In this document: piece by piece, positions 27,775 to 37,866 of the stretch | Position numbering within the stretch: the stretch's first letter is position 1 | Layout: each line of letters starts with the position of its first letter | Assembly (NCBI RefSeq): GCF_001999285.1 | Contig: NZ_MLHN01000003.1 | Span: 62,001-126,000, forward strand | Direction: 5' to 3' | From: Rodentibacter genomosp. 1 | GTDB lineage: Bacteria > Pseudomonadota > Gammaproteobacteria > Enterobacterales > Pasteurellaceae | Length of the DNA: 64,000 nucleotides | Notes under the pieces: generated by a model | What the model was told of the DNA's origin: nothing | Databases searched by the model: none | Seen by the model: only the letters and a program-made list of their open reading frames with translations | Position numbers and translations under genes: made by a program

Positions 27775-28743
27775 CTATTTTCCAAACAATACCACTCCGC
27801 CCCTCACGTCAAGAGTCGTCCCATAAAATAACGTGATCGCAAAAAAGAGCATGATGACACTGGCAATGATTTTTACGCCTCGCCCACTATATTTCTTTAA
27901 CCCTTTGACATCATACCACTGCCCAATCCGTATTGCCGCATTCTTGGCATAACGCACGAGAATCGCAAAGCAAGCTAACATTAGCCCTGTACCAAAAGAC
28001 ATCGCAAAAGTCGCAACAATCCCCCAAATAAACAAATCAAGCATATAAGCAAGGAAAAGAACAAAAATTGCACCGGTGCAAGGGCGTAAACCAATGCTCA
28101 TCATCACCAGAAATTGGCTTTTCCAAGTATCAGCTTGTTTTAATTGAACCGCATTCGGCAAATGCTGATGCCCACAACCACAATTCGCGTTAAAAGTACG
28201 GTTAATTTTGACCGCACTTTGTAATGCTAAATCGCTCGGCTGAATGGAATTAATACGAAAACCCGATGGCTTTCGCACACCTTGATAAATCCAATAGCAG
28301 CCCAATCCCATTAATAGAATCAACGCACTCCGTTCCAGCCATAATTGGCTCAATTTGAAATAGCGAGAGGAGAGATTTAGAATCACCACAATAATAGAGG
28401 TTGCAGTAATTGCCACAATCCCCTGCATAAGTGAAGAAAGTAAACTTAATTTCACACTTTGTTTCAGTTCACTTTCGTGTGTAGATAAATAACTTGCAAT
28501 AATAAATTTACCATGGCCCGGTCCAAGTGCATGTAGCACGCCATAAAGAAAACTCACGCTAATTAATATTATCCCTGCAGATACCGACTGTTGCTGAATC
28601 TCATGAAGGTTTTCAGTAATCAGCTGATTAAATATCTGTTGCCATGCCACGACTTTCACAAAAAGCCAAGGAAAAAACCAGAAAATACCCACTAGCGCCA
28701 CAATGAGAGTGATGAGCCATTTGAATGGAAAAATCGGTTTCAT
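27775..28743 (-). CDS. NicO-family nickel/cobalt transporter
   Basis: A 322-residue inner-membrane protein with about seven hydrophobic segments. The family mark HALGPGHGKFI appears in the second membrane segment, and a Cys/His-rich cytoplasmic loop (NCGCGHQHLP) sits mid-protein, followed by GLRPCTGAI. Related proteins (RcnA, NicO) move Ni2+ or Co2+. It lies 3 bases after a DUF1007 periplasmic protein, a pairing that is common and may form a binding-protein-assisted metal transporter. An FNR box 730 bases upstream, beyond the DUF1007 gene, could affect both. Confidence 0.88.
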   Translation of the reverse strand: MKPIFPFKWLITLIVALVGIFWFFPWLFVKVVAWQQIFNQLITENLHEIQQQSVSAGIILISVSFLYGVLHALGPGHGKFIIASYLSTHESELKQSVKLSLLSSLMQGIVAITATSIIVVILNLSSRYFKLSQLWLERSALILLMGLGCYWIYQGVRKPSGFRINSIQPSDLALQSAVKINRTFNANCGCGHQHLPNAVQLKQADTWKSQFLVMMSIGLRPCTGAIFVLFLAYMLDLFIWGIVATFAMSFGTGLMLACFAILVRYAKNAAIRIGQWYDVKGLKKYSGRGVKIIASVIMLFFAITLFYGTTLDVRGGVVLFGK

Positions 28744-28746
28744 AAT

Positions 28747-29367
28747 TTACTCACACTGAATTTTTATTTTTTGGGCAAACATCACGCCTAAAGAATCATC
28801 CTCATCTTTCTGCGTTTTATCTAAAGATGCCGCATAAGCTTGTATCTTTTCATCAACATTGGGAGCGTCAAGACTTCCCTTGCAATTTTTCGGAAGCGCT
28901 GAAAAATCGACCACACTTTGCTCTTCTGGATAGTACATCGAAACATAGTAAGTGCGATCATAAGTCATAAGTGTAAAGGCATTATCCTGTAATGACTGTG
29001 GCTGGGAGAGAAAGAAATCAAAATAATATTGAATCCGCCTACCTTTTACGCTTACACCATAATTTTTTACCTGTTTTTTATATTTGATCTTATTGTTATG
29101 TTTATTGAAGAAATAACTAAAATAGTGTTCATTCACCACATTGTCCATCACGTCATCAACTAACTTTTGCTTTTCGCCCTCTCCCCTAGCCTGTTTCATA
29201 TCGTACAATACCGCTGAAGAACTCGCTTCATCTAACATCCAATTCATCGAAAATCCCACTAATTGGTTTTCTTCGACCAGCACTTTCGTTTGCATTTCAA
29301 TAAACGCATGAGGGTGAGCAAATGCTATCCCTGAATAAAATAAAGAAAAGAGTAATAATTTTTTCAC
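28747..29367 (-). CDS. DUF1007 family periplasmic protein, partner of NicO transporter
   Basis: A 206-residue secreted protein. The GTG at 29367 is preferred as start because GGGAG lies at the right distance and the product then begins with a clean signal peptide (VKKLLLFSLFYSGIAFA) cut before HPHAF. The frame is open to an ATG eight codons earlier. The mature N-terminus HPHAFIEM is typical of DUF1007, thought to bind a metal through its first histidines. It is coupled to the NicO gene. Confidence 0.87.
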   Translation of the reverse strand: MKKLLLFSLFYSGIAFAHPHAFIEMQTKVLVEENQLVGFSMNWMLDEASSSAVLYDMKQARGEGEKQKLVDDVMDNVVNEHYFSYFFNKHNNKIKYKKQVKNYGVSVKGRRIQYYFDFFLSQPQSLQDNAFTLMTYDRTYYVSMYYPEEQSVVDFSALPKNCKGSLDAPNVDEKIQAYAASLDKTQKDEDDSLGVMFAQKIKIQCE

Positions 29368-29466
29368 GTTTAGCTCCCAATAAAAGACCACTCATTTTAG
29401 CATAGACAAAAAAATTCTAAAAAATGTTTACTTTATAATCGAAATTGCATAAATCACTGGAATTTA

Positions 29467-29480
29467 TTGATATAAATCAA
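29467..29480. promoter_or_regulatory. Perfect FNR box
   Basis: TTGAT-ATAA-ATCAA matches the FNR consensus at every fixed base. Its centre (29473.5) is about 41 bases before a likely transcript start near 29515 on the plus strand, the distance for class II activation. It is 106 bases from the DUF1007 start on the minus strand. Confidence 0.8.
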
Positions 29481-29512
29481 GAAACAATGAGATTGGATTT
29501 TATTTGAAAAGA

Positions 29513-29631
29513 AAATTTCTGTATCATCAGCACAGTCAAGTGATTGCTTGATATTCATAAAGTTCCTAAATAAAATAATCATAAATATAGCTAAACTACT
29601 TTCCTACCACCCGATTCGGGTGGTTTTTTTT
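29513..29631 (+). ncRNA. Candidate FNR-activated small RNA (FnrS-like)
   Basis: No protein gene on the plus strand precedes the strong terminator at 29606-29631 (ACCACCCGA stem and complement, then eight T), yet a perfect FNR box lies about 135 bases before it. A transcript from about 29513 to 29631 would be near 119 nt, the size of E. coli FnrS. It has a small 5' hairpin (TCAAG/CTTGA at 29536-29551) and an unpaired TTTCCTACC just before the terminator stem, which could pair with Shine-Dalgarno sequences. The 5' end is estimated from the FNR box. FnrS represses oxygen-respiration messages in E. coli. A homologous role here is inference. Confidence 0.6.
29606..29631 (+). terminator. Strong terminator without upstream protein gene
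   Basis: A nine-base-pair GC-rich stem (ACCACCCGA with TCGGGTGGT) is followed by eight T. It ends the proposed small RNA and lies 74 bases before ettA. Confidence 0.88.
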
Positions 29632-29705
29632 GCCTTCTCATTAGCTTATTTGCTAAACATCAAGTAAAATGACCGCACTTTTTTAACCAGTGAGAAAGAA
29701 CGATT

Positions 29706-31376
29706 ATGTCATCACAATTTGTTTATACAATGCACCGTGTCGGGAAGGTTGTCCCACCGAAGCGGCATATTTTGAAAGATATTTCTTTGAGTTTTTTCCC
29801 CGGAGCGAAAATCGGGGTACTTGGCTTAAACGGGGCAGGTAAATCTACTCTACTCCGTATTATGGCGGGGATTGATAAAGAGATTGAGGGGGAAGCCCGT
29901 CCACAACCGGGCATTAAAATTGGCTATCTGCCACAAGAGCCGAAACTTGAGCCACAGCAAACCGTACGTGAAGCCGTGGAAGAGGCCGTCTCTGAAGTTA
30001 AAAATGCGCTTACTCGTCTTGATGAAGTTTATGCCCTTTATGCCGATCCTGATGCAGATTTTGATAAACTCGCAGCAGAACAAGCCGAACTGGAAGCAAT
30101 CATTCAAGCACAAGACGGGCATAATTTAGATAATCAGCTAGAGCGTGCCGCCGATGCATTACGCTTGCCTGATTGGGATGCAAAAATTGAGCATTTGTCG
30201 GGTGGTGAACGCCGCCGTGTCGCACTTTGTCGTCTCTTGTTAGAAAAACCGGATATGCTCTTATTAGATGAACCAACTAACCACTTAGATGCAGAATCTG
30301 TGGCATGGTTAGAACGTTTCCTCCACGATTATGAGGGGACAGTCGTAGCAATTACCCACGACCGTTACTTCTTGGATAATGTTGCCGGTTGGATTTTAGA
30401 ACTTGACCGTGGTGAAGGAATTCCTTGGGAAGGTAACTATTCTTCTTGGCTAGAACAAAAAGAAAAACGCCTAGCCCAAGAGCAAGCAGCGGAATCAGCT
30501 CGTCAAAAATCTATTGAGAAAGAATTAGAGTGGGTTCGCCAAAATCCGAAAGGTCGCCAAGCGAAAAGCAAAGCACGTATGGCTCGTTTTGAAGAACTCA
30601 ATTCCGGCGAATATCAAAAACGTAATGAAACCAATGAACTCTTTATCCCACCAGGTCCACGCTTAGGTGATAAAGTGATCGAGGTGCAAAACCTCACGAA
30701 ATCTTACGGTGAGCGCACCTTAATAGATAACCTTTCTTTCTCTATTCCTAAAGGGGCGATTGTGGGGATTATCGGGGCAAACGGTGCGGGTAAATCCACC
30801 CTATTCCGTATGCTTTCAGGACAGGAGCAACCTGATAGCGGTTCAATCACCATGGGAGAAACTGTTGTACTCGCCTCCGTAGATCAATTCCGTGATGCGA
30901 TGGATGATAAGAAAACCGTGTGGGAAGAAGTGTCAAATGGGCAGGATATTCTCACTATTGGTAACTTTGAAATTCCAAGCCGTGCCTATGTGGGACGCTT
31001 CAATTTCAAAGGTGTGGATCAACAAAAACGGGTGGGCGAACTCTCCGGCGGTGAGCGTGGACGTTTACATTTAGCGAAATTGCTACAGGCAGGCGGCAAT
31101 GTACTCTTACTGGACGAACCGACCAATGATCTTGATGTAGAAACTTTACGTGCATTAGAAAATGCCATCTTGGAGTTCCCAGGCTGTGCCATGGTGATTT
31201 CACACGACCGTTGGTTCTTAGACCGTATTGCCACCCATATTTTAGACTATGGCGATGAGGGCAAAGTGACCTTCTATGAAGGTAACTTCTCCGACTACGA
31301 AGAGTGGAAAAAGAAAACCTTTGGAGCCGAAGCGTTGCAACCACATCGTATGAAATATAAACGTATTGCGAAATAA
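29706..31376 (+). CDS. ettA: Energy-dependent translational throttle protein EttA
   Basis: A 556-residue cytoplasmic ABC-F protein with two ATPase domains. Walker A sites are GLNGAGKST (residues 40-48) and GANGAGKST (in the second half), with signatures LSGGERRR and LSGGERGR. Between them lie the linker and arm region with KELEWVRQNPKGRQAKSKARM, characteristic of EttA. It binds the ribosomal E site and slows the first elongation step when ADP is high. An uptake signal lies upstream at 29670, and an inverted uptake-signal pair follows the gene. Confidence 0.96.
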   Translation: MSSQFVYTMHRVGKVVPPKRHILKDISLSFFPGAKIGVLGLNGAGKSTLLRIMAGIDKEIEGEARPQPGIKIGYLPQEPKLEPQQTVREAVEEAVSEVKNALTRLDEVYALYADPDADFDKLAAEQAELEAIIQAQDGHNLDNQLERAADALRLPDWDAKIEHLSGGERRRVALCRLLLEKPDMLLLDEPTNHLDAESVAWLERFLHDYEGTVVAITHDRYFLDNVAGWILELDRGEGIPWEGNYSSWLEQKEKRLAQEQAAESARQKSIEKELEWVRQNPKGRQAKSKARMARFEELNSGEYQKRNETNELFIPPGPRLGDKVIEVQNLTKSYGERTLIDNLSFSIPKGAIVGIIGANGAGKSTLFRMLSGQEQPDSGSITMGETVVLASVDQFRDAMDDKKTVWEEVSNGQDILTIGNFEIPSRAYVGRFNFKGVDQQKRVGELSGGERGRLHLAKLLQAGGNVLLLDEPTNDLDVETLRALENAILEFPGCAMVISHDRWFLDRIATHILDYGDEGKVTFYEGNFSDYEEWKKKTFGAEALQPHRMKYKRIAK

Positions 31377-31383
31377 AAAGAAG

Positions 31384-31411
31384 AAAGTGCGGTTAATTTT
31401 GACCGCACTTT
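31384..31411. terminator. Inverted uptake-signal pair after ettA
   Basis: AAAGTGCGGT and ACCGCACTTT form a 10-bp stem with an eight-base loop, 7 bases after the ettA stop. The following T-run is poor, so termination may be partial. Confidence 0.55.
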
Positions 31412-31429
31412 ATAAATTGAGGAGTCAAA

Positions 31430-31975
31430 ATGAAAAATTTATTGCTGATTTCAATCATGACATTGGGAGCGGCAGCCTGTGTTTCAACAGAGCTATCTAA
31501 TCAACATACCCCCTATGATGCAACAAAAGATGCCAGAATTCGTTTATACGGACAAAATGGACGACCATCTTTTTTAACAGTAAATATTGATGGCAAAAAA
31601 GAAAAAGTAACCGTTGGTGGCGGTTTAGGGCAAGCCTTTAGTTCAATGGTTGGAGCCAAAGACAACGAAAGTATTGGAATGCCGGAAACGCCATTAAGCA
31701 AGAATCCATCTGCACATTCAAAATTATTATCAAGTATCTTTTTTAAAGAATTTGTTATTCCGGCTAACGCAGAAATACAGGTCACTAATGAAATTATTTC
31801 AATGGACAGCACTCATACGCACTACACCGCAACTGAGAAAATTACGACTGTTATCAAAGGAAAAAGCTGCAAAGGAAATACTGTCACCTTTATTCCTGAA
31901 GCAGGTAAAGACTATGAGGTTGCACCAATAAGCACTGATCGGGAGTGTGGTGTTACTGTTTACGAAATTAAATAG
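31430..31975 (+). CDS. Putative lipoprotein of unknown function
   Basis: A 181-residue protein with a lipoprotein signal peptide ending in the lipobox GAAAC (Cys17). The mature part has no motif I recognise. It includes a glycine-rich VGGGLGQAF segment, and two cysteines near the C-terminus (GKSCKGN and DRECGV) might form a disulfide. A GAGG ribosome-binding site precedes the start. It lies between ettA and a SirB-family gene on the same strand, perhaps as an operon with the latter, since only 27 bases separate them. Confidence 0.8.
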   Translation: MKNLLLISIMTLGAAACVSTELSNQHTPYDATKDARIRLYGQNGRPSFLTVNIDGKKEKVTVGGGLGQAFSSMVGAKDNESIGMPETPLSKNPSAHSKLLSSIFFKEFVIPANAEIQVTNEIISMDSTHTHYTATEKITTVIKGKSCKGNTVTFIPEAGKDYEVAPISTDRECGVTVYEIK

Positions 31976-32002
31976 AAATATAATATCTATTTAGGAGTGA
32001 TT

Positions 32003-32344
32003 ATGTTAATTTCTTTACATATTTTCTGTGCATTTTTAAGTTTAGGACTTTTGATTATCCGCGGCATAATGCAATTAAACGGGGGAGATTGGCGAGCTAT
32101 AAAATTGTTAAAAATTTTACCGCACGTAGCAGATACGGCCTTAATCGTAAGTGGTTTAGTGATATTTTTCCTATTACCTTTTGAGTTGGAAACTTGGCTT
32201 ATCGCCAAATTCTGCCTACTTATTTTGTATGTTATCTTTTCAGCAAAATTCTTTGGCAGAAAGGTAGTAAAGGCCAATCCAATATTTCTACTCCTGGCTC
32301 TAATAAGCTTTATTAGTGCGGTTCTTATTGCTTATATTCACTAA
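32003..32344 (+). CDS. SirB-family membrane protein
   Basis: A 113-residue protein with four hydrophobic segments, matching the SirB2/invasion-regulator-related family (HIFCAFLSLGLLIIRG near the start, KILPHVADTALIVSG in the middle). The function of the family is not settled. The ATG at 32003 sits five bases after TAGGAG and is chosen over a GTG two codons earlier. A bidirectional terminator follows. Confidence 0.82.
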   Translation: MLISLHIFCAFLSLGLLIIRGIMQLNGGDWRAIKLLKILPHVADTALIVSGLVIFFLLPFELETWLIAKFCLLILYVIFSAKFFGRKVVKANPIFLLLALISFISAVLIAYIH

Positions 32345-32352
32345 AATCAGAT

Positions 32353-32384
32353 AAAAAATCCATCTTTAATAAGATGGATTTTTA
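32353..32384. terminator. Bidirectional terminator between sirB-like gene and yciH
   Basis: AAAAATCCATCTT and its complement form a 13-bp stem with A- and T-runs on either side, serving the two convergent genes. Confidence 0.9.
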
Positions 32385-32389
32385 CTTTT

Positions 32390-32710
32390 CTAGCCGCCCA
32401 CCAGTTTAACGGTAAAACCTTTTTCTTCAAGTAATCCTTTGAGCAAATCTCGTTTTTCACCTTGAATCTCAATATTACCGTCTTTTACTGAACCACCTGT
32501 ACCGCAGCGTTTCTTGAGTACCGTAGCAAGTTTTTTCAATTCCTCATCCGGTAAATCTAAGCCAGTAATGACAGAAACCGCGGCCCCCTTTCTGCCACTG
32601 GTTTGCCTCTGAATACGCACAATACCATCACCTTTAGGTCTTGGTCGCTGAACCTTTTCTTCTTTAATTCGCCCACTTTCTGTGGAATAAACTAAAACAG
32701 AATCAGACAT
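32390..32710 (-). CDS. yciH: SUI1-like translation factor YciH
   Basis: A 106-residue SUI1/eIF1-domain protein. The core RIQRQTSGRKGAAVSVITGL and KKRCGTGGSVKDGNIEIQG is the usual SUI1 signature. The bacterial protein influences start-site choice during initiation. It starts 2 bases after pyrF and shares its operon, as in E. coli. Confidence 0.95.
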   Translation of the reverse strand: MSDSVLVYSTESGRIKEEKVQRPRPKGDGIVRIQRQTSGRKGAAVSVITGLDLPDEELKKLATVLKKRCGTGGSVKDGNIEIQGEKRDLLKGLLEEKGFTVKLVGG

Positions 32711-32712
32711 AA

Positions 32713-33408
32713 CTACTGCACAATAGAGGCGTTAATAGAACGAAGCACGTCTGCCGGATTCTCTGCTTGTGTAATTGGACGGCCAATCACTAAATAATCC
32801 GAGCCTGAGCGGATTGCGGCTGCTGGCGTCATAACACGGCGTTGATCACCAAAATCAGCACCAATTGGACGAATACCAGGGGTAATTAATTTGAAATCAG
32901 CACCACAGCTATTACGTAAAATTTCCACTTCTTGCGGAGAACAAACTACCCCGTCTAATCCAGCTCGTTGGGTTAGATGAGCAAGACGTAATACTTGTTC
33001 CATAGGGGAGGCATTAATACCAATTTGAAGTAAATCCAAATCTTCCATACTGGTTAAAACCGTTACAGCAATTAAAAGCGGCGCCTCTTTACCATAAGGT
33101 TCAAGAATTTTTTTCGCTTCCTCCATCATTTTCAAACCACCGCTAGCGTGAACATCTACCATCCATACGCCTAAATCTGCCGCAGAACGCACTGCTCGTG
33201 CAACCGTATTTGGAATATCATGGAATTTCAGATCAAGGAAAACATCAAAATCACGTTGATGAAGTTGTTTAACAAAATTTGTTCCCAAAGTGGTAAACAT
33301 TTCTTTACCAACTTTTAAACGGCATAAGCTCGGATCAATTTGATCAACTAACGCAAGCGCTTCTGCTTCCGTTTCATAATCAAGTGCGACAATCACTTTA
33401 CTACTCAT
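32713..33408 (-). CDS. pyrF: Orotidine 5'-phosphate decarboxylase
   Basis: A 231-residue enzyme that converts OMP to UMP, the last step of pyrimidine synthesis. The active-site motif [14 protein letters not shown] is present, as are VALDYE near the N-terminus and TPGIRP and VIGRPIT near the end. It lies between lapB and yciH, all on the minus strand, 37 bases after lapB. Confidence 0.97.
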   Translation of the reverse strand: MSSKVIVALDYETEAEALALVDQIDPSLCRLKVGKEMFTTLGTNFVKQLHQRDFDVFLDLKFHDIPNTVARAVRSAADLGVWMVDVHASGGLKMMEEAKKILEPYGKEAPLLIAVTVLTSMEDLDLLQIGINASPMEQVLRLAHLTQRAGLDGVVCSPQEVEILRNSCGADFKLITPGIRPIGADFGDQRRVMTPAAAIRSGSDYLVIGRPITQAENPADVLRSINASIVQ

Positions 33409-33445
33409 AATTTTACCTCTCTGTGTACCTTTTATTATGTATAAA

Positions 33446-34624
33446 TTATATTGATGATGGCTTTATTGTTTCCCAATGACGGCATGATGGGCAATTCCAA
33501 AGTAATTTATGAACCTGATAGCCACAATTTGAACAGCGATAAGTGGCATTTTGTTTAATACGCTCACCGACGATTTTATGAAGTAGAGTAAGACTTTCCT
33601 TTCCTCTCCCTTCTTCTGCATCATCAATTTGATATTGGATAAAATGATAGAAAATAAGCGTACTTGGCTTTTTTGTTAATTGGTGATAAAGCTTAGCTTG
33701 TGCAGCAGATTTTCCATCTTTTTCTTCAATTAATTTTGTCAGGGCTAAATTAACTTCATCATTTTTAACCATTTGTCCTGCACGAATCAAAAATAACTCA
33801 AAATTATCAAGCTGGTTTAGTATTTTATAGCAAGATTTTAAAGTTGATAGCACTTCACCAATATAGTCAGGGTTTTGATAAAGTACATTTTCTAATGTTT
33901 TAATTGCCTGTGGATAAGATTTTTCTTCAATATCAATATCTGCCAATAATATTGATGCTCTGACGCAGCTGGAAGAAACTTGGAGCGCCTTTTGCAAAAA
34001 ATTGCGTTTTTCAACCGCACTTTCCCTACTCAAACTTTCAGAATACTCACAATAACATTGTGCAAGTTCAATATCATTCTCTTTCGGACTAATTTTCGCT
34101 AACTTTTCTGCAATATTGACAGCCTTTTTCCACTCTTTTGTTTTTTGATAAATTAATAGCAGCTGTTGTAGTGCATTCTCGGCAAATTCAGGTTCATCCA
34201 CTAATAAAATGTAAAGGCTTTCTGCACGATCAAAAAAACCTATCGCCATAAAATCACGGGCAAGCTGCTGTTTAGCTAAAAGTTTTTGTTCAAAAGAATA
34301 ATTAGGGCTACGATCTAGCGTTTGATGAATGCGAAGTGCGCGATCTACCTCGCCGCGAGAGCGGAATAAATTACCAAGAGTAAGTTCCGCTTCAAATTGG
34401 GAATGACTTTCTATTTCATTCTCAGTTTCTTGTTTCTGCAACATGTCCAAAAACAAATCAACTGCTTTATCTGTTTGATTAGAAAGTAAAAAATTAACCC
34501 CCGTGACATAATCACGGGAGAGTTTATTACTAATATCTTCCTGATCTTTTTTTGCACTACGCTGCCCCATATACCAACCATAGGCTGCTGCAATAGGTAA
34601 AAGCAGAAAGAGTAATTCAAGCAT
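33446..34624 (-). CDS. lapB: Lipopolysaccharide assembly protein LapB (YciM)
   Basis: A 392-residue inner-membrane-anchored protein that guides FtsH to LpxC and so balances LPS and phospholipid synthesis. It has one N-terminal membrane helix ([19 protein letters not shown]), a long array of TPR helices (about residues 40-350) and a C-terminal rubredoxin-type metal site with two CxxC pairs (CSNCGY and CPSCRHW). All parts of the family are present. The start overlaps the lapA stop by one base. Confidence 0.95.
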   Translation of the reverse strand: MLELLFLLLPIAAAYGWYMGQRSAKKDQEDISNKLSRDYVTGVNFLLSNQTDKAVDLFLDMLQKQETENEIESHSQFEAELTLGNLFRSRGEVDRALRIHQTLDRSPNYSFEQKLLAKQQLARDFMAIGFFDRAESLYILLVDEPEFAENALQQLLLIYQKTKEWKKAVNIAEKLAKISPKENDIELAQCYCEYSESLSRESAVEKRNFLQKALQVSSSCVRASILLADIDIEEKSYPQAIKTLENVLYQNPDYIGEVLSTLKSCYKILNQLDNFELFLIRAGQMVKNDEVNLALTKLIEEKDGKSAAQAKLYHQLTKKPSTLIFYHFIQYQIDDAEEGRGKESLTLLHKIVGERIKQNATYRCSNCGYQVHKLLWNCPSCRHWETIKPSSI

Positions 34625-34923
34625 TATTCAGCCCTAGTTTTATCACGAGCTGTGGTTAAATCGTTTATCTGTAAGGCTTGTCGTTTAATTTGTCGATTAA
34701 GAGACATATTTTTGAGTTTCAGTTTTAAATAGAAAAAACCGGTGATACACCATCCTAAGAGCAAGCCTAAACCAAATAAAATGGCAACCAATGTTGAAAG
34801 TTGGAATTGACTTTCTGCCACAATATAATTGAATGTGATAATTTGATTATTATTAGCCCCTACCGTAATAGCCACAATCACGATAGCCAGTACAATAACA
34901 AATCCTAAAATATATTTAATCAT
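34624..34923 (-). CDS. lapA: Lipopolysaccharide assembly protein LapA (YciS)
   Basis: A 99-residue inner-membrane protein with two hydrophobic helices (residues about 3-21 and 43-65) and a basic, helical C-terminal tail. It works with LapB in LPS homeostasis. The gene order lapA-lapB-pyrF-yciH matches other gamma-proteobacteria. Confidence 0.93.
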   Translation of the reverse strand: MIKYILGFVIVLAIVIVAITVGANNNQIITFNYIVAESQFQLSTLVAILFGLGLLLGWCITGFFYLKLKLKNMSLNRQIKRQALQINDLTTARDKTRAE

Positions 34924-34970
34924 AATGAGTCCCTCAAAAAATTTTCTTAATTATGCCAAAGTTTCCTATG

Positions 34971-34992
34971 AAAAACGACACCTAAGTGTCGC
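34971..34992 (-). terminator. Terminator downstream of ihfB
   Basis: On the minus strand CGACAC and GTGTCG (extended by a flanking pair) form a short stem followed by TTTTT. It may be partial, letting some transcription run into lapA. Confidence 0.6.
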
Positions 34993-35006
34993 TATTTCAT
35001 CTATTT

Positions 35007-35291
35007 CTACGCAAATATATCCACCCTTTCTTTCAGTGCTTTTCCCGCTTTGAAATGTGGTACGCATTTCGCATCTAATTTGACAGAATCACCGGTTTTA
35101 GGATTTCGCCCAAGACGGGGCTGACGATAATGTAAGGAAAAACTACCAAATCCTCGAATCTCTACACGATTATCTTCTTCTAATGACTGTGAGATAAGCT
35201 CTAAAATATCTTTTACCATTCCTTCAACTTCTTTTACAGATAAGGAAGGATGGTTAATGGATAAATTTTCAATAAGTTCTGATTTGGTCAT
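35007..35291 (-). CDS. ihfB: Integration host factor subunit beta
   Basis: A 94-residue DNA-bending protein of the HU/IHF family. It starts [11 protein letters not shown] and has the beta-arm segment [26 protein letters not shown], with the proline that intercalates at the DNA kink. It pairs with IhfA. It follows rpsA on the same strand, as in E. coli. Confidence 0.97.
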   Translation of the reverse strand: MTKSELIENLSINHPSLSVKEVEGMVKDILELISQSLEEDNRVEIRGFGSFSLHYRQPRLGRNPKTGDSVKLDAKCVPHFKAGKALKERVDIFA

Positions 35292-35396
35292 TCTATTTCT
35301 CCCTTATTTCTATTATATGCTGATTTATGACAATAAGATTTATTGATAATTCAGTCATCATTACTATGAATGCCGGATGAATTAGCAATAAACCCT

Positions 35397-35427
35397 AAAA
35401 AAATAAGGCTGGGACTTCCCCAGCCTT
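35397..35427 (-). terminator. Terminator of rpsA
   Basis: On the minus strand AAGGCTGGG and CCCAGCCTT form a 9-bp stem with a five-base loop, followed by ATTTTTTT. It separates rpsA from ihfB. Confidence 0.88.
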
Positions 35428-35440
35428 GCCCAAATATTAA

Positions 35441-37090
35441 TTATTCACCTTTAGCAGCTTTGAAAGCTTCAGCCATAGCATTTGGAATAGCAACTTCTTC
35501 TTGTTTATTATTCACATTTGCAACCGCTGCCGCTTCTTCAGCTTGATCTTTTGCTTTTACAGATAAGTGAACGATACGAGCTTTACGATCTACACCAGTA
35601 TATTTTGCTTCAACAACATCACCTGCAGATACTTCATCTGTTAAATCAGCAGCACGAATGTAACCTTCGGCACCACCAACTAATTCAACTTTTGCACCTT
35701 TAGCATCAGACTCAACAACTGTTGCAGAAACTACTGCACCTTTTTTGTTGATAGCAATAAAGTTATTAAATGGATCTTCTTCAAGCTGTTTGATACCTAA
35801 AGAAATACGCTCTTTCACTGCATCAACAGCTAGCACAACGGCAGAAACTTCATCACCTTTTTTGTAGTTACGAACAGCTTCATCACCTGAGACATTCCAA
35901 GAGATATCAGATAAATGAACTAAGCCGTCAATACCACCTTCAAGACCAATGAAAATACCGAAATCAGTGATAGATTTGATTTTACCAGTTACTTTATCGC
36001 CTTTATTGTGAGTTTCAGCAAATTGAGTCCATGGGTTTGGTTTGCATTGTTTTAAACCTAAAGAAATACGACGACGTTCTTCGTCAATCTCTAATACCAT
36101 GACCTCAACAGTATCACCTAAGCTGACAACTTTAGAAGGATGGATATTTTTGTTTGTCCAATCCATTTCAGAAACATGAACAAGACCTTCAACACCATCT
36201 AAAATTTCAACAAAGCAACCATAGTCTGTTAAGTTAGTAACTTTACCGGTTAATTTGCTGTTTACCGGATGATTTTCAGCGATAGCAACCCAAGGATCTT
36301 GACCCAATTGTTTTAAGCCTAAAGATACACGAGTACGATCTTTATCAAATTTCAAGACTTTAACCGTTACTTCATCACCAACATTTACGATCTCACTTGG
36401 ATGTTTAACACGTTTCCAAGCCATATCAGTGATATGTAATAAACCGTCAACGCCACCTAAATCAACAAATGCACCGTAGTCAGTCAAGTTTTTAACAATA
36501 CCTTTAACTTCGGAACCTTCTGCAAGGTTTTCTAACACTTGTTCACGTTCTTGGCTGTTTTCAGATTCAATTACAGCACGACGAGAAACAACAACGTTAT
36601 TACGTTTTTGATCTAGTTTAATAACTTTGAATTCTAACTCTTTACCGAGTAAGTGATCGGCATCACGTGCCGGACGAGTGTCAACTAAAGAACCAGGCAA
36701 GAATGCACGAACACCGTTTAACTCAACTGTGAAACCACCTTTCACTTTACCGTTGATTAAACCGATAACAGTTGCTTTTTCTTCATAAGCTTTTTCTAAC
36801 TCAATCCAAGATTCGTGACGAACCGCTTTCTCACGAGAAAGTTTAGTTTCACCAAAACCGTCTTCAACAGCGTCTAATGCAACATTCACAGTGTCGCCAA
36901 CTTGAATATCAAGCTCGCCTTGCGCATTTAAAAATTCAGCAACAGGAATAGCTGACTCAGATTTTAAACCTGCATCAACAAGGACGAAACCTTTTTGGAT
37001 AGCTACTACAGTACCGTTAACGATTGAACCTTGACGGGTTTCAAGGCCTTTTAATGATTCTTCAAAAAGTTGAGCAAAAGATTCTGACAT
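35441..37090 (-). CDS. rpsA: 30S ribosomal protein S1
   Basis: A 549-residue mRNA-binding ribosomal protein with six S1 (OB-fold) repeats, seen as recurring [14 protein letters not shown]-like and VSLGLKQ segments. The first two bind the ribosome and the others bind RNA. Length is close to E. coli S1 (557). The gene follows cmk, the usual arrangement. Confidence 0.98.
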   Translation of the reverse strand: MSESFAQLFEESLKGLETRQGSIVNGTVVAIQKGFVLVDAGLKSESAIPVAEFLNAQGELDIQVGDTVNVALDAVEDGFGETKLSREKAVRHESWIELEKAYEEKATVIGLINGKVKGGFTVELNGVRAFLPGSLVDTRPARDADHLLGKELEFKVIKLDQKRNNVVVSRRAVIESENSQEREQVLENLAEGSEVKGIVKNLTDYGAFVDLGGVDGLLHITDMAWKRVKHPSEIVNVGDEVTVKVLKFDKDRTRVSLGLKQLGQDPWVAIAENHPVNSKLTGKVTNLTDYGCFVEILDGVEGLVHVSEMDWTNKNIHPSKVVSLGDTVEVMVLEIDEERRRISLGLKQCKPNPWTQFAETHNKGDKVTGKIKSITDFGIFIGLEGGIDGLVHLSDISWNVSGDEAVRNYKKGDEVSAVVLAVDAVKERISLGIKQLEEDPFNNFIAINKKGAVVSATVVESDAKGAKVELVGGAEGYIRAADLTDEVSAGDVVEAKYTGVDRKARIVHLSVKAKDQAEEAAAVANVNNKQEEVAIPNAMAEAFKAAKGE

Positions 37091-37186
37091 ATAAATAATC
37101 TTCTTTAAAAGTTAATAACATCCACATTTAATCCTTAAGATGTGGGGTTGAAAATAAACGTCTATTCATCCTTGAATAAACAGGGT

Positions 37187-37858
37187 TTAAAGATTTATGC
37201 GCTGTTGAATATAGGCCAAAGCCTGATCAATCACTTCATCAATGCTTAATGTTGTACTATCAAGCAACAACGCACCTTCGGCAGGTTTCAGCGGCGCAAT
37301 CTCACGATTTCGGTCACGAAAATCACGCTCTTTTATCTCGGCTAAAATCTGCGCAAAGTTACCATTAATTCCCTTACTTTGCAACTGTTTATAACGTCTT
37401 TTTGCGCGTTCTTCTGAGCTGGCATCTAAAAATAATTTTACTTGAGCCTGAGGAAATACTACTGTTCCCATATCACGTCCATCAGCAATTAATCCGTCAT
37501 TTTTAGCAAAATCTTGCTGAAGTTGCAGCAACGCAGCACGAACTTCAGGAAAAACTGCCACTTGGGAGGCAGCCTCCGCGACCTCTTGTGTTCGAATCAG
37601 ATGACTCACCATTTCACCATTCAAAAGAATATGGACTTCTCCGTCCTCTGGAATAAATTGAATATTCAAATTGCGTGCCAGTTGGGCCAAAGCCAATTCA
37701 TCCGTTAAATCAACCGCACTTTTTAATGCTGCTAAAGCGGTTACACGATAAATCGCACCGCTATCTAGCAAGGCATAACCCAATTTTTCAGCCAAAGCAT
37801 AACATAATGTCCCTTTGCCCGCACCACTTGACCCATCAACGGTAATAATTGTTCCCAT
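37187..37858 (-). CDS. cmk: Cytidylate kinase
   Basis: A 223-residue nucleoside monophosphate kinase that phosphorylates CMP and dCMP. The P-loop is GSSGAGKGT at residues 9-17, and [18 protein letters not shown] and the RRYKQL lid region are family marks. It lies 8 bases after mtnN and 97 bases before rpsA. Confidence 0.97.
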   Translation of the reverse strand: MGTIITVDGSSGAGKGTLCYALAEKLGYALLDSGAIYRVTALAALKSAVDLTDELALAQLARNLNIQFIPEDGEVHILLNGEMVSHLIRTQEVAEAASQVAVFPEVRAALLQLQQDFAKNDGLIADGRDMGTVVFPQAQVKLFLDASSEERAKRRYKQLQSKGINGNFAQILAEIKERDFRDRNREIAPLKPAEGALLLDSTTLSIDEVIDQALAYIQQRINL

Positions 37859-37866
37859 AAGAAATC

